This document shows positions 15,706 to 26,396 of a stretch of 64,000 nucleotides of DNA, one piece after another. The notes beneath the pieces are model-generated. The model did no database searches. It was not told the origin of the DNA and worked only from the letters and a program-made list of their open reading frames with translations. Position numbers and translations under genes: made by a program. Position 1 is the stretch's first letter. Each line of letters opens with the position of its first letter. Origin of the DNA: an uncultured Niabella sp. (GTDB lineage: Bacteria > Bacteroidota > Bacteroidia > Chitinophagales > Chitinophagaceae); contig CAKSQK010000004.1 in NCBI GenBank assembly GCA_934486785.1, forward strand, positions 1-64,000, given 5' to 3'.

Positions 15706-17061
15706 TTAAAGCCCCAGCGGCTTTAGCAGCTTTCGAGACAACGGACGGTTTTTATAATAAATGATTACCAGCGCCAGCCCGTAAAACGGCAGGCAGGGGA
15801 TTTTATAGCGCGACAAGGTGCCGAAATTACCGGTGGTAAGGCCTACGGCTGCGGCAAAGATGATGGTGAAGGCCAGAAAAAATTGTACGTTGGCATCCTG
15901 CATGATGCTGCTCCAGGCTTTTCTAAAACCTACAGCAAACAGCACCTTCAGTGTCAGCAATAGGAACAGCAGGGATTCCAGCGCGTTGAAAAAAACCAGC
16001 ACTTTCTTGGCCTCCCAGATATAGGGCCTGAACAGGGTGACATTCACAGCAGCAGGTACTTTCAGCAGCATTCCTCCCAAACCATCCCCCACTCCCAAAT
16101 CATAAGCCGAACCTTCATCACCGGATGAATACTGGATCCATTCCCTCGTAACCTCTGCCGTATTTTCTATATTGGAAAAAGCATAACGCCCTAAAATGTC
16201 ATCATCAGTATTCATAAAAACAAAGCCCGAAACGGTGACCGCAATAATGAAAACGAACATTTTTACCAGCACCCGCAGGGCATTATCCCGGATCACAGCG
16301 GTATAGGTAAATAAGATCCATAGTATAATAGCCGGTAAAAACGCAATGAGAATATATACTTTGATACGGTACAGCAGGAACAGGCTGAATACTGTTAAAA
16401 GCAGATTGGCGGTTCGGAAGTTTCTTTGTATCAGTATTTGAAACACACCATAGGTAAACCAGCCAAGGGCAAACATACAGATGTATCCTTAAAAATGCCC
16501 GAGCCCCATACGATCACGCTGGGGATCATCAGCGATGCGATGGCTACCGGCCTGACAAGAGCAGGATATATGGCGGCAAACGTGCGGAATAAAGCCCAGG
16601 CCCCGGTAAACGAAAAAGCGGCAAACAAAACGGATATGGGCAGGTAAGTAGTTGCCGTAAATATGCCGAGGAAAGCGGCAATAGCGCCCACTGTATAGGA
16701 CGAGGGATCAGTATACCAGTACATCTGGCTGGTGTACTGGTAATAGCCTATCGCATTTTCATTCGGAAGGCGGAACAGCAGGTTCAGCCATTTTACCGGG
16801 GGAATCGGTAAAGGAGCTGTTAATGACCCTGGCATGATAAAAATAGTTCATGGTATCGCCGCCGCGGTAGTAATATTCGTAAACTAGGCCGATAAAGATA
16901 GCGCCGGCAATTTTTAAGGTAAGGCCGGGAATGAAGTACCTGTGGTAAGGATGGCCATGGGGGTAATGCCTGTTGCGGTAGTGGTAAGCGATGGCATATA
17001 CGAACAACAAAACAATGGGCAGCACTAAAAAGTCTAATAGGGTAATGTTATTGCCGTACAT
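15706..17061 (-). pseudogene. Multi-pass membrane protein gene broken by two frameshifts
   Basis: Three overlapping frames in sequence read as one protein of about 450 residues: MYGNNITLLDFLVLPIVLLF ... YYYRGGDTMNYFYHARVINS (from 17061), then PVKWLNLLFRLPNENAIGYY ... GIFKDT, then MFALGWFTYGVFQIL ... KPLGL. It has at least eight hydrophobic segments. The first shift falls at the run of five G at 16798-16802, the second near 16478-16488. The GGDT and GxxKDT motifs between membrane segments recall polysaccharide-associated membrane proteins, but I cannot name the family. It is flanked by repeat clusters on both sides. Confidence 0.7.
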
Positions 17062-17139
17062 ACGATTCTTTAAGCAGGTAAAAATAAGGTTTTTCGTGTA
17101 ACGACCGCCGGCCTTCCTTCGCACTCCCCGATAGCATTC

Positions 17140-17345
17140 CGACACGCTTTTCACACGTCATCCCGAACGCGCACCCCTACCGTCATTCCGACGCGAAGCG
17201 GAGGAATCTCCCACACCTCCCACATGTCATACCGACACCCTCCGCTATGTCATCCCGAACGCGAAGCGGAGGGATCCTTTAAAGGTTTAAAAGATTTCTC
17301 CACCGCCCTGAGCGCAAGTGCCCTGCACGGCGGCGTCGAAATGAC
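17140..17345. repeat. Dispersed GTCATTCCGA-type repeat, cluster 4
   Basis: Holds CGTCATTCCGACGCGAAGCGGAGGAATCTCCCAC and GTCATCCCGAACGCGAAGCGGAGGGATC, then the opposite arm AAGATTTCTCCACCGCCCTGAGCGC ... GGCGTCGAAATGAC. The second and third units face one another around a TTTAAAGGTTTAAA centre and could form one long hairpin downstream of dapA. No gene lies between the membrane pseudogene and dapA. Confidence 0.65.
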
Positions 17346-17392
17346 GAACAGAAAAAACATTTGGGATCGAAAATGAGGATAATCTTCAAGCC

Positions 17393-18280
17393 TTATAAGG
17401 CCTGCATCAGTTCCCTGATCTTTTGGGCGTGCGCATCGCTGACGGGTATTACGGGCATGCGGAAATTGTTTTTGCAAAGGCCCATTTCAACCATGTATTG
17501 TTTTACACCTGACGGGCTGCCTTCTGCAAACAGCGAGTTGATCACATCAATATATTTTAAATGAATGGGCAATGCTTCTGCAAACTTCCCGGCCAGGCAA
17601 AGCCTTACCATATCGCTGAATTCTTTTGGGTAGGCATTGGCCACAACAGAGATCACACCAATGGCACCGCAGGCGATCATGGGCAGCGTAATACCGTCAT
17701 CGCCGCTGATCACAACAAAATCTTCCGGCTTGTTTTTGATGATCTGGTTGATCTGGTCAAAGTTCCCCGACGCTTCTTTGGTTGCAAAAATATTTTCACA
17801 TTCACGCGCAATGCGCAGCGTGGTTTCCACGGATACACTCATACCCGTACGGCCGGGCACATTGTACATGATGATGGGCAGCGGCGCCGCATCGTTCAAA
17901 GCTTTGTAATGCCTGTAAATACCTTCCTGCCGCGGTTTATTGTAATAAGGTGAAACGGATAAGATCGCATCAAAACCTGTAAAGTCCATGGCTTTGAAAG
18001 CTTCCAATACTTCCCAGGTATCGTTGCCGCCTACACCTGCCACCAGGGGCACACGGCCATTGGCAATTTTATGTACAAAAGAAAACACTTCCTGCTCTTC
18101 CTCGCGGGTTAAAGTGGCGCTTTCGCCGGTGGTGCCGCAGGCCACCAAATATTCTACCTTATTATCAATCCAAAAGTTGATGAGGTTTTCGTATGTAGCC
18201 CAGTCAATGGTTCTGTTATCTTCTAAAAAGGGTGTGATGATGGCAATGCCTGTTCCTGAAAATTTTTGTTGTAATGACAT
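17393..18280 (-). CDS. dapA: 4-hydroxy-tetrahydrodipicolinate synthase
   Basis: Condenses pyruvate with aspartate semialdehyde, the first committed step to lysine and diaminopimelate. The 295-residue protein has the normal length. Visible signatures are GTTGES (49-54), YYNKP, the catalytic tyrosine in YNVPGRTG (Tyr139) and the Schiff-base lysine in ATKEASGN (Lys168). A 12-bp palindrome, GCCTTATAAGGC, covers the stop codon. accA lies 105 bp upstream on the same strand; they may or may not share a transcript. Confidence 0.95.
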   Translation of the reverse strand: MSLQQKFSGTGIAIITPFLEDNRTIDWATYENLINFWIDNKVEYLVACGTTGESATLTREEEQEVFSFVHKIANGRVPLVAGVGGNDTWEVLEAFKAMDFTGFDAILSVSPYYNKPRQEGIYRHYKALNDAAPLPIIMYNVPGRTGMSVSVETTLRIARECENIFATKEASGNFDQINQIIKNKPEDFVVISGDDGITLPMIACGAIGVISVVANAYPKEFSDMVRLCLAGKFAEALPIHLKYIDVINSLFAEGSPSGVKQYMVEMGLCKNNFRMPVIPVSDAHAQKIRELMQAL

Positions 18281-18385
18281 ATATCTGTATGAGATTTAAA
18301 ATAAATGATGAGTACTGTTTTGTTCTGAATTGTATCCGCCACCGGCGGATGATAAAGAATGATTGATGAGGTGAAAAAGCGGGAA

Positions 18386-19357
18386 TTATATTTCTTCCCA
18401 ATGCCCCATCCTGCCAAATTTCTGTATTCGCTGGTTGATCCTTTCTTCCGGATCCATATCCTTCAGCTCTGCAATGGCGCTGAGGATCTGCTTCTTTACA
18501 TTGTGAGCTGCCAGATCGTAATCCCAGTGGGCGCCGCCATCGGGTTCGGGAATAATTCCATCAATCAGGCCAAACTCAAGCATTTTATCAGATGTTAATT
18601 TTAGTTCTTCAGCAGCTTTTACTTTATAGTCCCAACTGCGCCATAAAATGGTGGAGCAGTTTTCGGGAGAGATCACTGTGTACCATGTATTTTCCATCAT
18701 GTACACCCTGTCTCCCACACCAATACCCAGCGCGCCGCCGCTGGCTCCTTCGCCAATAATGATGCAGATCACAGGCACTTTCAGGCGCATCATTTCATAA
18801 ATGTTCCGCGCAATGGCTTCTCCCTGTCCCCGCTCCTCTGCCTCAAGCCCCGGGTAAGCGCCGGGCGTATCAATTAAAGTGATCACCGGTTTGTTGAACT
18901 TTTCAGCAAGCTTCATAAAGCGCAGCGCCTTGCGGTACCCTTCAGGATTGGCCATACCAAAATTGCGCAGTTGCCTTTTTTTTGTGTTGGAACCTTTCTG
19001 GTGCCCAAGTATCATCACCGTTTGCCCGTCTAATGAAGCAAACCCGCCCACGATGGCTTTATCATCTTTGATGTTGCGGTCGCCGTAAAGCTCTACATAG
19101 TCATCGGTCATCAGCTCTATGTATTTGTGCGTATAAGGCCTGTCGGGGTGGCGGCTGAATTGTACCCGCTGCCAGTCGGTAAGCGTATTGGTAATATTGG
19201 TACGGGTGTCAGCAACCTTGGTTTGTAATTGCTCAATTTGATCGCTAAGGTCAATATTGGTTTTTTCCTGCCTTTGTTTTGTAAGTTCAATCTCATCCAA
19301 CAAATCCTTTATCGGCTTTTCAAAGTCAAGAAACTGTCTGTTCTGATCCTGTGGCAT
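18386..19357 (-). CDS. accA: Acetyl-CoA carboxylase carboxyltransferase subunit alpha
   Basis: Alpha half of the carboxyltransferase that makes malonyl-CoA for fatty-acid synthesis. The 323-residue protein begins with the usual coiled helix ([20 protein letters not shown]), then has the crotonase-like core: [34 protein letters not shown] and [12 protein letters not shown]. These are the strongly conserved AccA blocks and nothing is missing. The beta subunit is not in this window, which is common because accA and accD are often apart. Confidence 0.95.
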   Translation of the reverse strand: MPQDQNRQFLDFEKPIKDLLDEIELTKQRQEKTNIDLSDQIEQLQTKVADTRTNITNTLTDWQRVQFSRHPDRPYTHKYIELMTDDYVELYGDRNIKDDKAIVGGFASLDGQTVMILGHQKGSNTKKRQLRNFGMANPEGYRKALRFMKLAEKFNKPVITLIDTPGAYPGLEAEERGQGEAIARNIYEMMRLKVPVICIIIGEGASGGALGIGVGDRVYMMENTWYTVISPENCSTILWRSWDYKVKAAEELKLTSDKMLEFGLIDGIIPEPDGGAHWDYDLAAHNVKKQILSAIAELKDMDPEERINQRIQKFGRMGHWEEI

Positions 19358-19745
19358 ATAAAAAATCTCACTTTTAAAGTGGCTAAAAATACGCTATTTT
19401 GTATAAAGTGGTGAAGTTAGAAAAATTTGGGGATTGAAAAAATTTGGCATGCCAAAAACCGCTCCTTAATGGAAGCTGGATAGACCATGTTAGCACGGTG
19501 CCATCTTTGCACTAAAGCCGGTAGAAATACAATTAAGGTTGTTCCCGCCGAGACCCGCCACAGAATAACCTCTATAAAATGGATGAAAACAATTAAACTG
19601 TATTGAGAAAAAATTAGAATATATATGGTTTAGAATAAAAACAATTAAGATAATTGTGAAAACAATCTTGCAGATCATTCAAAAAAACGGATCAGAAGTT
19701 AGATAACTCCCAATCCTTTTTGTTTGTGCTAAAAAAAATTGCTCA
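19358..19745. other. Gene-free intergenic region
   Basis: No supported gene, RNA or repeat. The half near 19600-19740 is very A/T-rich. A minus-strand frame at 19490-19678 has no recognisable family and a low-complexity hydrophobic start, so I do not count it. Confidence 0.4.
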
Positions 19746-21674
19746 TCAGGTTTTTTCCCTGACCAACTCTATCGCGGCGTCAATTTTCTGTTGAATGATG
19801 GGGCCTTCAAAACCAATAAACCGGTACCTGATTTTGCCGGTTTTATCAATAATATAAGTTGCCGGTATGACGTTGAATTTTAATTTGTCGCCAATAGTAG
19901 CATCAGTATTAAAAAAAACGGGAAAAGTATAGGTTTTATTGCCTCCCCAGTTTCTCGCATCATCAATGGTATTTTTTGCTCCGCTGTTGATGATCATAAA
20001 TTGCACACCAGAATCGTTTTTATATTTATCCCAAACATTTTGTACATAGGGCATTTCGTGCATACAGGGCACACACCAGGTGGCCCAAAAATTAATGACA
20101 GTCACTTTCCCATCGCCAAAATTCTTTTGCAGGTTTTTACCATCCAGGGTTTGAAAAATATCATAAGTAACCGGCATCTGCATTTCCATGGTTTCTTTAT
20201 TCAGCCTGTTTCTGATGTCTGCCTTCAACGTATTCAAAACTTCCATGCGTTCTTTTTCCCATCCTTTATCATCTCCTGGCTTCATAACAAGGTAAGCTTG
20301 CTCCAACTCGGGCAACAAGCTGGCGTTGTTTTCAGGTTCCAGCAAAACAATTTTTTTCTTAGCATCAAAAGCCTCTTTGCTCATTCGGTAATGATTGAAA
20401 ACAGTAAAGGCCAGCCGAGCACTTTCACCATTTAGCCCAATGGCTGCCGCATCTCTCGCCAGGCGGATGGCTTCAGGCCGCCTGCCAAGCTTCATGTAAA
20501 TAGCAGCCATTAAAGCTTTTGTGGATGACTGTGCCTGCTGTGTTGACTGCTTTCTTTGCTGCGGCGTGTAATAAGAAGGGATGTGGCCTGTTTCGGGAAA
20601 ATACCTGATGATGCCAATGGGGAACTTATTGGCCAGTTCATACGCCTTGCTGGCAAGCCGCAAAGCGGTATCCAGCAAAATATTGTTTTCATATAAACTG
20701 GTGGCAAAGGATTTTAATTCTGACGGATAATATGGCGATGATGGCTCCCCGATCTCTTTTAAATGACGGGCAGCGTTGCGTGCATCACGTTTTTTAGCGT
20801 AAATTCTGAACAATATATTATGAGCATCTTTTAAATATTCCGGCTGCGTTTTTTCTGTGCGCAACAGCTTTTCCAGGGTAGATACAATTATGGCTGTATC
20901 CTGCAGTCGAGCAACCGAATCAATATATTGGTCATAGCCAGCCTGGGTACGCAAATAGTCTCTGCGTACCACGGCGCGGATGGAATCAACCCTTGAATTT
21001 TCTCCAATAATCAAATAGCCCATCGTGGTTTGGTTTACATTGCCACTGTTACCTGGGTTTTTTAAAAAGTTTTGCTCAATGGTTTTGAATGCTTTTTCTT
21101 TTATTCGGGCTTTTGTTTCTGCATTGCTTTCTTTATTGTACTCATACATCAGCAATGCCAGCCTGGCTTCGTATGATGTGTCGGGGTATAGTTCAATTTC
21201 TTTTTTATAATACGCTGCCTGCAAGTCGGCAAGGTCTGCCCTTTTACCAAGTTGAGTTCGTAAACTGTACCCGTGCTGCAGCGTGCTTTTAGGCACGGGC
21301 TTATTGTTTTCATAAGCCTGAATGGTGTAGTGGAAGATGCTGTCTGCTTTTTGAATATACGCGCCTGACTGCAGGTAAAAAGAAGCAAATAAAAAATACC
21401 TTGGTAGTGTGAAAGTAGCCTGCCACACATTACCATTTTTTTGAAGTGGTATAGCCGATGGCATCTCGTACAGGTTGCTGTACGATAACACCAAGTCAAT
21501 ATTTCGTATCGTATCGGGAATTACTGCATCAGGGTGAGCCGTATTATAAGAGATGGTGACGGATTGATTTCTTTTAGGAAACTGCGGACTTACAGTGAGC
21601 GGCCCCTGCGCATCAGCCGCGCTGCACCAAAGCATCCAAAGAAAAAATATTCCGGTATATGCTGCGTTTTTCAT
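19746..21674 (-). CDS. Exported protein with helical repeats and a C-terminal thioredoxin domain
   Basis: A 642-residue periplasmic or membrane-attached thiol oxidoreductase. The signal peptide ends at AADAQ (about 23). A beta-rich segment (25-125) comes next, then a long helical region of TPR-like repeats (about 160-460), then a TlpA-type thioredoxin domain (about 505-642) with active site FWATWCVPCMHEMP (Cys534, Cys537) and the cis-proline region VIPATYIID. It is the last gene of the second Sus operon, 6 bp after susD. The partner protein is unknown; a role in redox handling of exported proteins is inference. Confidence 0.85.
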   Translation of the reverse strand: MKNAAYTGIFFLWMLWCSAADAQGPLTVSPQFPKRNQSVTISYNTAHPDAVIPDTIRNIDLVLSYSNLYEMPSAIPLQKNGNVWQATFTLPRYFLFASFYLQSGAYIQKADSIFHYTIQAYENNKPVPKSTLQHGYSLRTQLGKRADLADLQAAYYKKEIELYPDTSYEARLALLMYEYNKESNAETKARIKEKAFKTIEQNFLKNPGNSGNVNQTTMGYLIIGENSRVDSIRAVVRRDYLRTQAGYDQYIDSVARLQDTAIIVSTLEKLLRTEKTQPEYLKDAHNILFRIYAKKRDARNAARHLKEIGEPSSPYYPSELKSFATSLYENNILLDTALRLASKAYELANKFPIGIIRYFPETGHIPSYYTPQQRKQSTQQAQSSTKALMAAIYMKLGRRPEAIRLARDAAAIGLNGESARLAFTVFNHYRMSKEAFDAKKKIVLLEPENNASLLPELEQAYLVMKPGDDKGWEKERMEVLNTLKADIRNRLNKETMEMQMPVTYDIFQTLDGKNLQKNFGDGKVTVINFWATWCVPCMHEMPYVQNVWDKYKNDSGVQFMIINSGAKNTIDDARNWGGNKTYTFPVFFNTDATIGDKLKFNVIPATYIIDKTGKIRYRFIGFEGPIIQQKIDAAIELVREKT

Positions 21675-21679
21675 ATCAA

Positions 21680-23065
21680 TTAATTATACCCGGGGTTTTG
21701 TACTAAATTTCTGTTACTCAGCAAGGCAGTAGTGGGTATTGGATAGAGCAAATCATTTGCATCAATGGTATTGCCTTTATTGGTTTTTAAAACCGCAACA
21801 GCTCTGCCATTGCGCTTCAGGTCTAACCACCTATGCCCTGCTTCGGTAAATAACTCTTTCCAACGCTCATTTTCTATGGCTAAAAGCGCGTCAGCTTTCG
21901 AAAGGCTCTCACTCAGCGCGGGTACGCCTGCCCGGCCGCGAATAACATTCAGGTCCTGCACTCCCAGATCGATCTTTCCGGGTTGCTGCACTCTTGCCTC
22001 TGCGCGTATCAAATACATTTCTGCCAGGCGAATAACCATAGAGTATTCGTCAACTGTTGATTTGGTGCGAATCTTATACTTGTAAGGGTAGTAATACGTA
22101 GTTCCGCTTAAAACATAAGTATTTGTCCAGTTTGCTTTTCTCTTATCGCCTGTTTCAAATGCATTTACCAGGCTATTGGTAAGATTGTAATAAGCCCTGC
22201 CACCTGCAACTGCAGGAACAATATTAAACCCTTCCCACGTATTTACACCCGCGGTAGATTTATTGATGGATTGCCATTGCAAAATGGTTTCGCGGCTGTT
22301 TTTTAAGAAAACTGTGTTCAGGTCTGTCAGCAATGCGTAATTGGAATTACCAATCACTTTCGTGGCTTCTTCTTCTGCTTTCACATAATCAGCACGATAT
22401 AAATACACCCTTGCCAACAGCGCCGTGGCTACGGCCTTATTAGCCCTAACTCTTTCAGAAGAAGGATAATTATCAGGCAGGTTTGACTGAGCGGTAAGCA
22501 AATCGTTAATGATGGCGGCATACACGCTATCAACACCCGTTCTTGGCTTACTGGTATTTACGCGGTAGTCAGTGTCAAGAATCAAGGGTACATCACCAAA
22601 AATATTGACCAAATAAAAATAAAAATAAGCTCTGAGGAATGACGCTTCACCTTTTAATTGTTTTTTTACGGTTTCGCTCAGCCCGGTGGCCTTGTCCACT
22701 CCTTCTAAAATAGCGTTGGCGTGATAAATGTAGCTATAAACAGGATCCCAAAACTTGGCTACATTAGAGTTTGAAGGCGTCAAGGTATTATCTGCAAATT
22801 CATTATAACTGGCGACTGATAGAGAATAATAAAAATCATCAGCGCTCATGGCCGGCATAAAATTCACATGAAAATTAGCAAAAGACGAATTGAATGCATT
22901 GAGCGAACTGTAAAGCCCAACCATGGCTGAGGTGGCTGTTTTATCATCAGTAAATACTAAGGATGATAACAATTGATCCTGCGGAGGCGGTATTTCTACA
23001 TATTTTTTACAGCCGCTGTAAGTGATCAATCCTAAAAATAAACATCCGATTAAATATTTTTTCAT
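21680..23065 (-). CDS. SusD/RagB-family nutrient-binding lipoprotein
   Basis: A 461-residue surface lipoprotein that forms a lid on the SusC porin encoded 10 bp upstream. The lipobox is TYSGC followed by KKYVEIPPP. Typical blocks are LKGEASFLRAYFYFYLVNIF, GDVPLIL, AVATALLARVYLYRADY, VIRLAEMYLIRAEAR and ERWKELFTEAGHRWLDLKRN, and it ends VQNPGYN. It sits in a sigma-FecR-SusC-SusD-thioredoxin operon. The substrate cannot be inferred; no glycoside hydrolase is encoded here, so a peptide or small oligomer is as possible as a glycan. Confidence 0.93.
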   Translation of the reverse strand: MKKYLIGCLFLGLITYSGCKKYVEIPPPQDQLLSSLVFTDDKTATSAMVGLYSSLNAFNSSFANFHVNFMPAMSADDFYYSLSVASYNEFADNTLTPSNSNVAKFWDPVYSYIYHANAILEGVDKATGLSETVKKQLKGEASFLRAYFYFYLVNIFGDVPLILDTDYRVNTSKPRTGVDSVYAAIINDLLTAQSNLPDNYPSSERVRANKAVATALLARVYLYRADYVKAEEEATKVIGNSNYALLTDLNTVFLKNSRETILQWQSINKSTAGVNTWEGFNIVPAVAGGRAYYNLTNSLVNAFETGDKRKANWTNTYVLSGTTYYYPYKYKIRTKSTVDEYSMVIRLAEMYLIRAEARVQQPGKIDLGVQDLNVIRGRAGVPALSESLSKADALLAIENERWKELFTEAGHRWLDLKRNGRAVAVLKTNKGNTIDANDLLYPIPTTALLSNRNLVQNPGYN

Positions 23066-23075
23066 TTCAAACTTT

Positions 23076-26000
23076 TTAGATAGTTACGTTAAACCCAATT
23101 GTTACAGTTTTTAAAACAGGAAGTGCCTGCGGCCGCACAGAGCCGAATGGGTTGACAGGGTAAACGAATCTTCTGTCAAACCCGTTAATCTCAGGATCCA
23201 GGCCAGTATATTTTGTAAATGTGAGCAGGTTTTGACCCAGCATAAATATGTTGGCGGTAAATTTATTTTTAAACAAATTAGTAAGGTTGTATGCCAGCCT
23301 CACATTCTTTAGCCGGATGTAAGAAGCATCTTCCCAGGCTGCGTTGGAATAGCGCCAGTTATTGTTGTAAGCAGTATACGCCGCTTTAGATGAAGTGGCT
23401 GAAGGCCGTGGAAACGCGACATTGTCTCCGGGTTGTTTCCAATAATCCTGATAGGCCGCCCGTTTGTTGTTCATACCACCAAAAATGCCGGCCAGCGGGC
23501 CATAATCATTGTTTATGCCTTCCTGCTTTACAAACTGGAAGAAAAATTCAAGCGATATATCTCTATACCTCAATTCATTACCCAGGCCGCCAAAAAAGCG
23601 GGGCAGTGTTTCGCCAATGATCACATAATCTCCTGCCTCAGTAATAGTACCGCTGTTGTTCACATCTAAAAACGTGGGTACACCTGTTTGTGGGTTGATG
23701 CCAGTAAAATGATACCCTTTTATGATCCTGATTGACTTTCCTACTTCGTAAGCAAACGCATCTGCGGAAGAAGCTAAATTCTCATACTCCAGCAACTTAT
23801 TGCGCTGAAAACTGATATTGAAATTGGTATTCCACTCAAAATTGGCAGCTTTAACGTTTTGCGTATTAAGCTCAAACTCCAAACCACTGTTTTGCACTTT
23901 GGCCGGCGAATTATCAATATAAGAAGTAAAGCCAGACTGTGCGGCAAGTGTAACACCTATCAGCTGGTTGCCCGAGCGGTTGTTGTAATAGCTGGCAGAA
24001 AGCAGTATCCTGTCACTGAAGAATCCAAGCTCCAGGCCGGCTTCTATTTTTTTGTTGGTTTCCCAGCTATAGTTGGGATTGAATACACGGCTTGGCGTAA
24101 GGCCGCCGGACCCATCGTAAGGGAAAGTGGTAGAGCCCCAACTGTCAAGAAATTGGTAATCACCAATCTGGTCGTTGCCGGTAATACCAATGCTTCCTCT
24201 CAACTTTCCATAAGAAAGAAAAGGAAGCGCGTTTTTAATAAATGCCTCTTCGTTGAACAACCATGCCGCACCCAGCGCGCCAAAGTTGCCAAACTGGTTG
24301 CCTGGCCCAAAGCGGGATGAACCATCGCGGCGGAAAGTACCGTTAAAGATATACCGGTTTTGAAGCTGGTAATTAATTCTTCCAAAAACAGAGGTGTAAT
24401 TATACTGGCTGTGACTTGAGCTTCTGGGTGTAATAGTTCCCGCAGAACCAATATTGCGCAGCAATACCTCACTGGCAAAGCCGCTTGCCAGTACGTAATG
24501 TCCTTTACGCGTAAGTTCTTGAAACGTGCTGCCCACTAAAAAGTTGAACGTGCCGGCGCCGGTTTGTTTTTTATATTCCAGTTGTGGCTCTACTATATAT
24601 GAACTTGAACCTGAAGTACCAAATTGGCTGCTGCTACCGGTAAAGGTTTGCGGGTTAAAACCTGCTGCGGGCATGGTTTGAATCTGTTCCATACCCATTT
24701 GTGTTACACCCAGGTTTACCCTGGCTTCCAGGTTGCTTAAAATTTTATAGCTGATCACGCTGTTACCCATGATGGCGTTGGTTCTGGTTTCATAAGTCCT
24801 GTTCAGGTATGCCAGTGGGTTTTCTCCTGTGCCAAAGAAATACAGGCTGCCATCTTCGTTATAAATAGGGAAATTGGGAGCAAAGTAAAAATACTGGCTC
24901 ACATCGGTGGGCGCCGAGTTATTATAATCAGTGGTATAATTCAATGATGCGCTGATGCCGAATTTGCCGTTTTCATTGCGGTGGTCCAGCCCCAGCAGCA
25001 CACCGCCCTTTTTATAATAGAAATCGCCCAGAACAACTGCTTCTTCACGGCGGTAAGTACCGCTGAGCAGATATCTGGTTTGCTGGTTGCCACCTCTTAC
25101 GGCCACTTGTGCTTCACTCAGCCTGGCTTCTTTGCCTATAAGTAGCTCCTGCCAGTCAGTATATTTATTTTGGTCCCATTCCAGCAAATCAGGTGCATTG
25201 GCCGCTGTAGGCGCCACGCTATCAACTTTAAAAGCGTCTCTTCTCATTTGCAGATATTGTTGGGTGTTCAGCATTTCCATTTTATTGGAAATTTTGCTAA
25301 TGCCGGTATAAAAACTTGCATCTACTTTGGTTGTTCCTGCAGTGCCTTTTTTTGTTTTAATAAGAATAACGCCATTAGCGCCACGGCTTCCGTAAATAGC
25401 TGTGGCATCAGCATCTTTTAAAATATCAATGCGCTCAATATCTGCAGGGTTGATGGCATTGAGCGGGCTTTGTTCACCGTTGGAACCGGAGAACTGGTTG
25501 AGCGGTATGCTGTTGAACGGAACACCGTCTACAATATACAGCGGTTCATTGCCCTGCTTCATCGAGTTTTCGCCCCTGATCCTTACCTGGAAATTAGACC
25601 CGGGCATACCATTGGAAGCCGTGATCATCATGCCCGGCACCCTGCCCTGCAATGCTGCCACAGGGTTGCCTACAGGTTGTGCTGAAATAACTTTTTCAGA
25701 TACGCTTGATACGTTACCCGTATTGAGCCTTTTTGAGGTGGTACCATAAGCCACCACCACGGTTTCATCCAAAATGTTACCTGCCAGTTCTAAAATAATT
25801 TCTACAAAACCACTGCCGCTGCTTACCTGCACTTCTTTTGAAGAATAGCCGATATAGCTTACCTCCAGCATGGCATTTTCACCCAAGGCGTTCAGCGAAA
25901 AATTTCCTTTTTCATCGCTCGTAGTTCCTCTGCTTTGATTGATGATACGGACATTGGCTCCTGATAATGGATTGCCGTTCCTGTCGGTAATTCTGCCCGT

Positions 26001-26396
26001 AATCGGAAAATCTGGCTTTGTATCATTTTTTACTGATATGGCAATAAGACCGCTGTTAACTCTATGATACGTGAAGCGCGATCCCTCGAGCAGTTTTGTC
26101 ACCACACGGTCGATGGTTTCATTGTTTGCCTGTATGCTTACTCTTACGTTGCTGAGGCCAATGTTTTCTTTATACACAAACCTGTAGCCGTATTTATTCT
26201 GAATATTGTCTAATACTGTTGTAAGACGGGCATTTGTATGGTTAACAGAAACTCTACGTTGTGACAGAGACTCCAGCGCCATTGCCTGTAAGGAAAACAG
26301 GAAAACAAAAATCAAAGTAAATTTCATCATTAACGTCAATTTTTTGAATGAAGCATATACATTGCATTTATGATTACAAACTGTCATAATTTGCAT
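23076..26396 (-). CDS. SusC/RagA-family TonB-dependent transducer with STN domain
   Basis: A 1106-residue outer-membrane transporter. After a long basic leader and signal segment (to about 43), an STN/secretin-like domain covers about 48-118 (RLTTVLDNIQNKYGYRFVYK), then a carboxypeptidase-regulatory-like domain (about 130-210), the plug (VRIRGENSM, PLYIVDGVPFNSIP, IDILKDADATAIYGSRGANG) and the barrel. STN domains contact FecR-type anti-sigma factors, and such a gene lies directly upstream, so this transporter probably signals when its substrate binds. ATG 26396 is the first start; ATG 26387 is almost as good. Confidence 0.94.
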   Translation of the reverse strand: MQIMTVCNHKCNVYASFKKLTLMMKFTLIFVFLFSLQAMALESLSQRRVSVNHTNARLTTVLDNIQNKYGYRFVYKENIGLSNVRVSIQANNETIDRVVTKLLEGSRFTYHRVNSGLIAISVKNDTKPDFPITGRITDRNGNPLSGANVRIINQSRGTTSDEKGNFSLNALGENAMLEVSYIGYSSKEVQVSSGSGFVEIILELAGNILDETVVVAYGTTSKRLNTGNVSSVSEKVISAQPVGNPVAALQGRVPGMMITASNGMPGSNFQVRIRGENSMKQGNEPLYIVDGVPFNSIPLNQFSGSNGEQSPLNAINPADIERIDILKDADATAIYGSRGANGVILIKTKKGTAGTTKVDASFYTGISKISNKMEMLNTQQYLQMRRDAFKVDSVAPTAANAPDLLEWDQNKYTDWQELLIGKEARLSEAQVAVRGGNQQTRYLLSGTYRREEAVVLGDFYYKKGGVLLGLDHRNENGKFGISASLNYTTDYNNSAPTDVSQYFYFAPNFPIYNEDGSLYFFGTGENPLAYLNRTYETRTNAIMGNSVISYKILSNLEARVNLGVTQMGMEQIQTMPAAGFNPQTFTGSSSQFGTSGSSSYIVEPQLEYKKQTGAGTFNFLVGSTFQELTRKGHYVLASGFASEVLLRNIGSAGTITPRSSSHSQYNYTSVFGRINYQLQNRYIFNGTFRRDGSSRFGPGNQFGNFGALGAAWLFNEEAFIKNALPFLSYGKLRGSIGITGNDQIGDYQFLDSWGSTTFPYDGSGGLTPSRVFNPNYSWETNKKIEAGLELGFFSDRILLSASYYNNRSGNQLIGVTLAAQSGFTSYIDNSPAKVQNSGLEFELNTQNVKAANFEWNTNFNISFQRNKLLEYENLASSADAFAYEVGKSIRIIKGYHFTGINPQTGVPTFLDVNNSGTITEAGDYVIIGETLPRFFGGLGNELRYRDISLEFFFQFVKQEGINNDYGPLAGIFGGMNNKRAAYQDYWKQPGDNVAFPRPSATSSKAAYTAYNNNWRYSNAAWEDASYIRLKNVRLAYNLTNLFKNKFTANIFMLGQNLLTFTKYTGLDPEINGFDRRFVYPVNPFGSVRPQALPVLKTVTIGFNVTI

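Noticed and set aside
15392..17350. Possible CRISPR array in the repeat clusters
   Set aside because: Units vary in sequence and direction, spacing is irregular, there are no unique spacers of constant length, and no cas genes are present.
19490..19678. Minus-strand frame between accA and the thioredoxin gene
   Set aside because: Hydrophobic low-complexity start, no family, no ribosome site; probably chance in A/T-rich DNA.
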